From CADCVW01 sp035644935 (lineage in GTDB: Bacteria > Pseudomonadota > Alphaproteobacteria > Sphingomonadales > Sphingomonadaceae), in contig DASQNO010000048.1 of the NCBI GenBank assembly GCA_035644935.1, positions 1-20,274 on the forward strand: a stretch of DNA of 20,274 nucleotides, written 5' to 3'. The number at the start of each line of letters is the position of its first letter. The stretch's first letter is position 1. A program made the position numbers and the translations under genes. The notes under the pieces were generated by a model. The model saw only the letters and a list, made by a program, of their open reading frames with translations. It searched no databases and was not told the origin of the DNA. Shown here piece by piece: positions 13,039 to 18,923 of the stretch.

Positions 13039-13879
13039 GGTCCCGCAAAGTACTACTTTGCGAGGTGCCCTTACTCGGTCCCGTCGCCTTGGGCGTCGCC
13101 GGGTCAGCGCCCCACTCCGCCCAGCTGCCGTCGTACAGCCGCACGTCACGCGCACCGAGCAGGTGTGCGCCGAAGCTCAGCACGGCCGCCGTCACCCCGG
13201 ATCCGCACGTCGTGATCAGCGGCCGCGCCACGTCGACGCCCGCGGCGGAAAAGGCGGCGCGCAGGTCGTTGCCGCGCTTCCACGTGCCGTCGGCTGCGAA
13301 CAATTGCCCTTGTGGCAGGTTGCGCGATCCGGGAATGTGACCGGGGGATAGCCCCGCCCGGGGTTCCTGCTCGGCACCAGCGAACCGCGCCGCGCTTCGC
13401 GCATCGACGATCTGCGTGTCCCCGGCATTCGCGACATCGCTCATCCGCGCCAGCGCGCCAGTGTCCGCCCGCGCGGCGAAATGGCCGGGGCGGACCTTCG
13501 GCGCGGCTTCTTCCAGCGCTCGCCCCTCCGCCTTCCATTTGGCCAAGCCTCCGTCGAGTAAGGCGACGTGCCGCGCGCCGAAGCTGCGGAGCAGCCACCA
13601 AGCGCGGGCGGCGCTGTGCAGCGCGGAGTTGTCGTAGACGACGATCCTGTTCCCGTCGCCGACGCCCAGCGCGCACATGCGGCTGGCGAAGGTGGCCTCT
13701 TCCGGAAAGTCCTTGATCTCGGCGAGGTCGAGGAACATCGCGCCGGGAATGTGCCCGTTCGCGTATTCGGCGCGCGCTTCGCGTGCCGCGTCCGGCAGGT
13801 GCAGGCTGGCGTCGATCACCCGAAGGTCGCGCGCGCCGAGCTCAGCCGCCAGCCACTCCGTCGAGATCAGGTAGTCCAT
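13034..13879 (-). CDS. sseA: 3-mercaptopyruvate sulfurtransferase (rhodanese family)
   Basis: A 281-aa two-domain rhodanese that moves sulfur from 3-mercaptopyruvate to thiol acceptors. The N-terminal inactive domain starts MDYLISTEWLAAEL, and the C-terminal domain has the catalytic loop CGSGVTA with Cys225; CGSG marks mercaptopyruvate rather than thiosulfate specificity. DARSAARFAG and HIPGSRNLP are rhodanese motifs. The start is set at 13879 because AAGGA lies seven bases upstream; an ATG five codons earlier has no such site. The first 38 bp overlap the end of the photolyase gene, so translation is probably coupled. The last 11 or so residues (from GTSQSS on) come from palindromic repeats and extend the usual ending near ATPKATG. 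Confidence 0.94.
   Translation of the reverse strand: MDYLISTEWLAAELGARDLRVIDASLHLPDAAREARAEYANGHIPGAMFLDLAEIKDFPEEATFASRMCALGVGDGNRIVVYDNSALHSAARAWWLLRSFGARHVALLDGGLAKWKAEGRALEEAAPKVRPGHFAARADTGALARMSDVANAGDTQIVDARSAARFAGAEQEPRAGLSPGHIPGSRNLPQGQLFAADGTWKRGNDLRAAFSAAGVDVARPLITTCGSGVTAAVLSFGAHLLGARDVRLYDGSWAEWGADPATPKATGPSKGTSQSSTLRDP
13044..13062. repeat. Small perfect palindrome inside the sseA C-terminal codons
   Basis: CGCAAAGTA and TACTTTGCG pair perfectly around a single base, with partly complementary GGG and GGTGCCC flanks. It directly abuts the broken right arm of the family A element, as if one small element had inserted into another. It encodes part of the tail TSQSSTLRDP of the sulfurtransferase. 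Confidence 0.7.
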
Positions 13880-15437
13880 CGCTTGGTCCTTCATAACCGC
13901 TCGGCTCGCTATCGAGCTTAGCCAAGAACGCCGCCGCCTGCGCGCGCGTTTCCGCCTTGGTCTCGTCTCCGAAGCGGTCCCATGTCCGGTACTGGTTGCG
14001 CAGCCGCGAGTTGCCGTCGAGCTTGGGGCGGTTGCGCTCCATGAAGTCCCAGTACAGCGAATTGAAAGGGCACGCGTCCGGCCCCACTCGCTTGGTCGGA
14101 TCATAGCGGCAGGCGCCGCAGTAATCGGACATGCGGTTGATGTAGGCGCCGGACGCCGCATAGGGCTTGGTCCCGACCAGCCCGCCGTCGCCGAACTGGC
14201 TCATCCCCAGCGTGTTGGGCAGCGTCACCCATTCATAGGCGTCGAGGTACACTTCCATGTACCACCGGTGCACCGCGCGCGGATCCGCGCCTATCAGCAG
14301 CGCGAAATTGCCCGTGACCATCAGCCGCTGGATATGGTGCGCATAGGCGGTCGCCCATGTCTGCCCCAGCGCCTGGCGCAGACAGTTCATGTCCGTGTCC
14401 GCGGTCCAGTAGAAGCGCGGCAGCCCGCGCGTGTTCCCGAAGAAGTTGCGGTGCTGGTAGTCGGGTCCGGCCAGCCAGTAGATGCCGCGCATATATTCGC
14501 GCCAGCCGATGATCTGCCGGATGAACCCTTCGGCGCCGTTCAGCGCGACCTTGCCGTCCCGGTACCGCGCCTCCACCGCGCGGCACAGCTCAAGCGGATC
14601 GAGCAGGCCGGAATTGATGTAGGGCGACAGATGCGCGTGCCACATGCGCGGCTGCCCCGTGACCATCGCATCCTGGTAGTCGCCAAAGCTGACCAGCGAT
14701 GTCCGGAGGAAGAATTCCTGCGCGCGCAGCGCGTCGGTATGCGTCACCGCGAGATCCCAGCCATCCAGGCTGCCGATCAGCTCAGGGAACCGCGCCGTTA
14801 CCATTTCGATGACCTCGCGCGTGATCGCGTCGGGCGGGAACAGCGGCTGTTGCGGCATGAACAGGTCGGCATCCGCCGGCTTTCTGTTTTCCTTGTCGAA
14901 ATTCCAGCGCCCGGCCTCGGGCTTGTTGCCATTCATCAGCAGCCCGGTTTTCTGCCGCTGCTCGCGGTAGAAGAACTCCATGACGAGGTCTTTGCGCCCT
15001 TCCGCCCAGGTCTGGAAATCGGCGTGGCTGGCGATGAAGCGAGTGTCCGTGCGGATTTCCACGGGCACGCCGAACAAGGTCTCCCACGCCTCCAGCATGG
15101 CCTGTACGCGCCATTCGCCGGCCTCGGTCACGACGATGCCCGAGACGTCGTGCCGCGCGACGGCGCGCGCGATCTCGCCGGTGAAGCTGCCCGAATTGTC
15201 CGGGTCGTCGAGCTTGACGTACTCGACCGTCCAGTCCCGCTCGCGCAGCGCCTCCGCGTGGTGCCGCATCGCGGACAATATGTAGGCCAGCTTGCGCCGA
15301 TGGTGGCGGACGTACGTCGTCTCGTCCTCGGCTTCGGCCATCAGCAGCACGCTTGTCGCCGGATCGGCCCCGTCGAGCGCGGAAAGGCCGAAGGACAGCT
15401 GGTCGCCGAGGATGGGGATGAGCGTCACGCCGGGCAT
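13842..15437 (-). CDS. Iron-sulfur (6-4) photolyase / cryptochrome (PhrB/FeS-BCP type)
   Basis: A 531-aa flavoprotein of the deoxyribodipyrimidine photolyase-related family, which repairs UV photoproducts by light-driven electron transfer. The N-terminal Rossmann domain begins MPGVTLIPILGDQLS. The C-terminal FAD domain contains GWREYMRGIYW and YAHHIQRLMVTGNF (365-378). Cys352, Cys440, Cys443 and Cys456 match the [4Fe-4S] ligands of Agrobacterium PhrB (350, 438, 441, 454, from memory) with a constant offset of two; His367/His368 likewise match its active-site histidines. This points to a (6-4) photolyase rather than a CPD photolyase. About 20 residues after AAFLAKLD are extra and overlap sseA. 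The gene is divergent from the CAP-domain gene at 15618. Confidence 0.92.
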   Translation of the reverse strand: MPGVTLIPILGDQLSFGLSALDGADPATSVLLMAEAEDETTYVRHHRRKLAYILSAMRHHAEALRERDWTVEYVKLDDPDNSGSFTGEIARAVARHDVSGIVVTEAGEWRVQAMLEAWETLFGVPVEIRTDTRFIASHADFQTWAEGRKDLVMEFFYREQRQKTGLLMNGNKPEAGRWNFDKENRKPADADLFMPQQPLFPPDAITREVIEMVTARFPELIGSLDGWDLAVTHTDALRAQEFFLRTSLVSFGDYQDAMVTGQPRMWHAHLSPYINSGLLDPLELCRAVEARYRDGKVALNGAEGFIRQIIGWREYMRGIYWLAGPDYQHRNFFGNTRGLPRFYWTADTDMNCLRQALGQTWATAYAHHIQRLMVTGNFALLIGADPRAVHRWYMEVYLDAYEWVTLPNTLGMSQFGDGGLVGTKPYAASGAYINRMSDYCGACRYDPTKRVGPDACPFNSLYWDFMERNRPKLDGNSRLRNQYRTWDRFGDETKAETRAQAAAFLAKLDSEPSGYEGPSDGLPDLDGVAGG

Positions 15438-15499
15438 AGCCGCACCCTAGCGTACGCAAACTCAACCCGCGTCCATGCAGATCAACAGCCCCGCGGCCC

Positions 15500-15528
15500 T
15501 TGCACGGCTTTGTTCCCGAACAATCATT
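15500..15528. promoter_or_regulatory. Palindrome and weak promoter elements between the photolyase and CAP genes
   Basis: TTGTTC-CC-GAACAA (15510-15523) is a perfect inverted repeat in the 180-bp divergent region. TTGCAC (15500-15505) with ATCATT 17 bp later could be a weak plus-strand promoter, which would place the palindrome in its spacer, a repressor-like position. It does not match the alphaproteobacterial LexA box (GTTC-N7-GTTC). The regulator is unknown. Confidence 0.3.
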
Positions 15529-15617
15529 CTTAACGGTTCGGCAAGCCTGTCCGGCAAGGACCGGTAAGCACTTTGCCGCCCATTCCTTCCCTGAGGACGA
15601 GCCGGGGAGGGCCTGAA

Positions 15618-16151
15618 ATGTCGATCGCATCCAAGCACCGCCTGACCCGCACCGCTGCTGCGATGGCGCTGGGCGCCGCCTCCATGATGCTGACCGGCAA
15701 CGCGGGCCTGCGCACCAACCTCGACGCGCGCCTGCTCGCCGCGCACAACCGCGAACGCAGCGCCGCCGGCATCGCGCCGCTCGCCTGGAACGCCCAGCTC
15801 GCCGCCGACGCGCGTGAATTCGCCGCCGAACTCGCTGCCACGAACAGCTTCGGCCATTCCGCGGAGGACCCCGACAATCCCGTCGGTGAGAACCTGTTCG
15901 CGGGCACCACCGGGTACTACGCGCCCGAAGCGATGGTCGGCGCCTGGGTGGAGGAGAAGCAGCACTACAAGCCCGGCATCTTCCCCAACAACAGCAAGAC
16001 GGGCAAGCTGGAGGACGTCGGCCACTATACGCAGCTGATGTGGCGCGACACGCGCACCGTTGGCTGCGCGGTGGTGCCGGGCGACGACCTGGAGTTCCTC
16101 GTCTGCCGCTACACGCAGGTCGGCAACGTCGAAGGCGAGCGGCCCTTCTAG
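15618..16151 (+). CDS. Secreted CAP-domain protein (SCP/PR-1/Ag5 superfamily)
   Basis: A 177-aa protein with a Sec-type signal sequence (RLTRTAAAMALGAASMMLTG) and a CAP domain. Visible CAP motifs are LLAAHNRERSAAG near 39, GHSAEDPDNPVGENLF, then VGHYTQLMWRDTRTVGCA and VCRYTQVGNVEGERPF at the C-terminus, close to the eukaryotic PR-1 consensus. The histidines in GHS and GHYTQ, with nearby glutamates, match the CAP cavity; two cysteines near the end could form a disulfide. GGAGG eight bases before the ATG at 15618 sets the start. Bacterial members are exported and of mostly unknown function (lipid binding or envelope roles have been suggested for relatives). Confidence 0.9.
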   Translation: MSIASKHRLTRTAAAMALGAASMMLTGNAGLRTNLDARLLAAHNRERSAAGIAPLAWNAQLAADAREFAAELAATNSFGHSAEDPDNPVGENLFAGTTGYYAPEAMVGAWVEEKQHYKPGIFPNNSKTGKLEDVGHYTQLMWRDTRTVGCAVVPGDDLEFLVCRYTQVGNVEGERPF

Positions 16152-16210
16152 CGCTGGTTCCCGCGCGAAGAAGATGCCAAACCGCGCGCGCCGGGTTAAG
16201 AGCCTGGGCC

Positions 16211-16657
16211 ATGACCCCGACCCAGCTTGGCAAGCCCACGCCGCTGCCCGCCTCGCCCGAGCTCGCCGCGCTCGACTACGTCCCCAACCCGCGCCCCGGC
16301 CGCGCCTATCTCGTGCGCTTCACCGCGCCCGAATTCACCTCGCTCTGCCCCGTCACGGCGCAGCCCGACTTCGCCCACTTGGTGATCGACTATGCGCCGG
16401 ACGCGACGATTGTGGAGTCCAAGTCGCTCAAGTTGTTCCTCGGCTCCTTCCGCAACCACCAGGCGTTTCACGAGGACTGCACCGTCGGCATCGGCGAGCG
16501 GCTGTTCGCGGAGATGGCGCCTTTGTGGCTGCGCATCGGCGGCTACTGGTACCCGCGCGGAGGGATCCCGATCGACGTCTTCTGGCAATCGGGGGAACCG
16601 CCCGCGGGCCTGTGGCTGCCGCCGCAGGACGTGCCGGGTTATCGCGGGCGGGGCTGA
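16211..16657 (+). CDS. queF: 7-cyano-7-deazaguanine reductase (unimodal QueF)
   Basis: A 148-aa NADPH-dependent nitrile reductase that converts preQ0 to preQ1 for queuosine modification of tRNA. FTSLCPVTAQPDF contains the nucleophile Cys46 and the acid Asp53 at the family spacing of seven. ESKSLKLFL (69-77) is the QueF signature that binds NADPH/substrate, and FRNHQAFHEDC supplies His87 and Glu88. The short length marks the unimodal B. subtilis-type enzyme, not the 280-aa E. coli type. The ATG at 16211 has only a weak ribosome binding site. No other queuosine gene is in the window. The gene is convergent with the Sel1 gene, 10 bp away. Confidence 0.95.
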   Translation: MTPTQLGKPTPLPASPELAALDYVPNPRPGRAYLVRFTAPEFTSLCPVTAQPDFAHLVIDYAPDATIVESKSLKLFLGSFRNHQAFHEDCTVGIGERLFAEMAPLWLRIGGYWYPRGGIPIDVFWQSGEPPAGLWLPPQDVPGYRGRG

Positions 16658-16667
16658 CGGGGGCCGT

Positions 16668-18323
16668 TCACGTCGCCACTTTGCGCCCGTCGCCGCCCTT
16701 GCGCCGCTCCTTGATCTCTTCGAGCAGCTTGGCGGCCTCCGTGTCGCCGTCCTGCAGCGCGCGACGCAGCCAGCGCTCCGCCTCGTTCAAGTCGACCGGC
16801 AAGCCGATGCCGTTGGCGGCGTTGATGCCCAAATAGCGCATGGCGCGCGCGTCGCCCTTGTCGGCGGCCTGCCGATAAGTTTGGTTGGCCTTCGCCAGGT
16901 CCTTGGCCGTACCGCGCCCCTCCTCATAAAGAACGCCCAGGTCGGTCATCGCATCGCTGTTGCCCAACGCGGCGGACTTGCTGATCCAGCGAAAGCCGTC
17001 CGGCTCGTTCTTGGCGGTGCCGCTGCCCTCGACGAGCGCGCGCCCATAGTAGAGCTGCCCCCAGGGCTCGTCCTTGTCCGCCGCTTGCGCGTACCAGCGC
17101 ACCGCGCCCGGCAGATCGACCTTCACCCCCCGCCCATGTTCCAGCATCAGGCCCAGGTTCGACATACCCAGCGCGTTTCCCGCGGCCGCGGCCTTGCGGT
17201 ACCAGTCCAGCGCCCGCCCTTCGTCCGCGGGCACGCCTTTGCCGTGCTCAAGCGCATAGCCCCACTCGTTCATCGCCTCGGCGTTGGTTGCGGCGGCCTT
17301 TTCCAGCAGCCGAACGGCAAGCGGCCCGTCCGCGATCAGCCCGATGCCGTCGCGCGTATTGACGCCCAGATAGAGTAGTCCCGTCTCGTCGCCCAGGTCG
17401 GCGGCCTGCCGGTAGAGACGCGTCGCCTTGACCGGGTCCTTCGCAACGCCGTTGCCATTCTCGTACAGGACCCCGAGCTCGATCATGGCAGGGGCATGAC
17501 CCGCTTCCACCGCGCGGCTGAGCCACACCGTTGCCTCTCGGACGTCGCGGGCAAGGCCCTCGCCGGCGATGTAGCGCATGGCTAGACTGGTCTGCGCCCA
17601 CGGGTCGCCCCCGTCCGCGCCCTTGCGGTACCAGCCGATCGCCGCCGGCAGATCGACGGGGGTACCCCACCCCATACGCAAGGCGTCGCCCAGATCGTCA
17701 TATGACGCGACATTGCCCCGATCGGCGGCGCGTTCGAGCCAGCGCAGCGATTCGGCGTCGCTTTGCGCGACCCCGCTGCCGCGGCGGTACATGAGTCCCA
17801 AGCTGCGCTCGCCATTGCCGTTGCCGGCGGCGGCGGCCTTGCGGAACCAGCCGACGGACGCGGCGTCGTTCTCGGCGACGCCCTCGCCGCGATCATAGGC
17901 GATCCCCAGCATCTGCATGGCGTCGGCATCGCCCAGCGCGGCGGCCCGGCGGAACCAGCCAAGGGCGGTCTTGCGGTCGGCGGCGACGCCCGTGCCATGC
18001 CAATACAGGCTGCCGACGCTGTAGATCGAAGTCGGGTGTCCCTTGTCCGCGGCCTTGCGGAACCAGCGCATCGCCGCCGCGGCGTCGGCCGGAACGCCCA
18101 CCCCCTCCTGGTAGGCGACGCCCAGCCGGTCCATCGCGGCCAGGTCGCCCGCCGCGGCCAGCGCCTGGTGAATTTCCAGCGCCAGCGCGTGGTTCCCGGC
18201 CTTTGCCGCGGCGGCACCCTGCTCCAGCGTGCGCGCCGGCGGGGCGGTCTGCGCGGTGGACGGCACCGATGCGGCGATCGCGGCGGCCATCGCGCACGCG
18301 ATCCAGGTCTTGGTCCTGCTCAC
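16668..18323 (-). CDS. Exported Sel1-repeat protein with 13 tandem repeats
   Basis: A 551-aa protein made of a signal sequence (TKTWIACAMAAAIAASVPS) and 13 Sel1-like (TPR-related) repeats, almost all exactly 36 residues, each of the form LGxxYxxGxGVxxDxxxAxxWxRKAAxxG. The repeats form an alpha-solenoid that binds other proteins. The GTG at 18323 is preferred, with GGGGA upstream and a clean signal peptide after it; an upstream TTG at 18362 would add 13 residues before the signal. No enzymatic domain is present. The partner is unknown; Sel1 proteins in relatives act in envelope, exopolysaccharide or secretion functions. Divergent from the thioesterase gene at 18421. Confidence 0.9.
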   Translation of the reverse strand: MSRTKTWIACAMAAAIAASVPSTAQTAPPARTLEQGAAAAKAGNHALALEIHQALAAAGDLAAMDRLGVAYQEGVGVPADAAAAMRWFRKAADKGHPTSIYSVGSLYWHGTGVAADRKTALGWFRRAAALGDADAMQMLGIAYDRGEGVAENDAASVGWFRKAAAAGNGNGERSLGLMYRRGSGVAQSDAESLRWLERAADRGNVASYDDLGDALRMGWGTPVDLPAAIGWYRKGADGGDPWAQTSLAMRYIAGEGLARDVREATVWLSRAVEAGHAPAMIELGVLYENGNGVAKDPVKATRLYRQAADLGDETGLLYLGVNTRDGIGLIADGPLAVRLLEKAAATNAEAMNEWGYALEHGKGVPADEGRALDWYRKAAAAGNALGMSNLGLMLEHGRGVKVDLPGAVRWYAQAADKDEPWGQLYYGRALVEGSGTAKNEPDGFRWISKSAALGNSDAMTDLGVLYEEGRGTAKDLAKANQTYRQAADKGDARAMRYLGINAANGIGLPVDLNEAERWLRRALQDGDTEAAKLLEEIKERRKGGDGRKVAT

Positions 18324-18420
18324 CTTGTTCCCCGTATCCGCCCCGCGCAAAAGATGACGCAAGGCGCCTGGCGATGCAACGCGTCATTGATCGTTCACAG
18401 GTGATCGCTACACGACAGGC

Positions 18421-18801
18421 ATGTCCGCAAACTACCCGATCGGCATTAAGCCCGCCGACATCGACTTCATGGGCCATGTCAACAATTCGGTGTACCTCAA
18501 CTGGGTGCAGGACGCGGTGGTCAGCCACTGGCGCGCGCTGGCCCCGGCGGACGCGGTGGCGTCCAAGCTGTGGGTCGCGCTGAAGCACGAGATCACCTAC
18601 CGCAAGCCCGCCTTCCTCGACGACGACGTCGTCGCGCAGGTGGTGGTGGAAGGCGTCGAGGGCGCCAAGGCGTTCTTCAACACGGTTATCCGGCGCGGCG
18701 AAGACGTGCTGGCGGAGGTCAGATCGAGCTGGTGCTGCCTGGATGCGGCCACTTTGCGCCCTTCGCGCATCGCCAAGGACATCGCGGCGCGCTTTATTTA
18801 A
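18421..18801 (+). CDS. Hotdog-fold acyl-CoA thioesterase (4HBT type)
   Basis: A 126-aa single hotdog domain. DIDFMGHVNNSVYLNWVQDA (13-32) is the 4-hydroxybenzoyl-CoA thioesterase-type active-site segment, with Asp15 as the likely catalytic residue, followed by the helix and strands ending in WCCLDAATLRPSRI. Such enzymes hydrolyse acyl-CoA or acyl-ACP thioesters in the cytoplasm. The chain length or aryl specificity cannot be read from the sequence. The ATG at 18421 has a weak AGG upstream. It is a stand-alone gene with no fatty-acid or Tol-Pal genes near it, so a YbgC role is not supported by context. Confidence 0.87.
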   Translation: MSANYPIGIKPADIDFMGHVNNSVYLNWVQDAVVSHWRALAPADAVASKLWVALKHEITYRKPAFLDDDVVAQVVVEGVEGAKAFFNTVIRRGEDVLAEVRSSWCCLDAATLRPSRIAKDIAARFI

Positions 18802-18805
18802 GAGC

Positions 18806-18833
18806 GCGAAGTTCCCGAAAGTCGCGAAGTTCC
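18806..18833. repeat. Short direct repeat after the thioesterase gene
   Basis: GCGAAGTTCC occurs twice (18806-18815 and 18824-18833), 18 bp apart, starting just after the thioesterase stop. It lies in the 122-bp gap between two convergent genes. Function is unknown; a decayed minisatellite or repeat remnant is possible. Confidence 0.4.
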
Positions 18834-18923
18834 TAGTGTGGAGCCCTTTTGCGGGGGTCCTTTCCGTGCACTCCTGAACTCGTCCAATCCTATGCCAAGC
18901 GCGGCCATGTAGGACAGCGGAAT

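Noticed and set aside
14268..15533. A 421-codon plus-strand open frame opposite the photolyase gene
   Set aside because: The photolyase has all conserved residues. This frame is its mirror and has no ribosome binding site or domain.
18840..18863. GGAGCCC-loop-GGGGTCC followed by TTT as a terminator between the thioesterase and YjgR-like genes
   Set aside because: The stem has a central mismatch with six pairs, and the T-run is only three bases; too weak to call.
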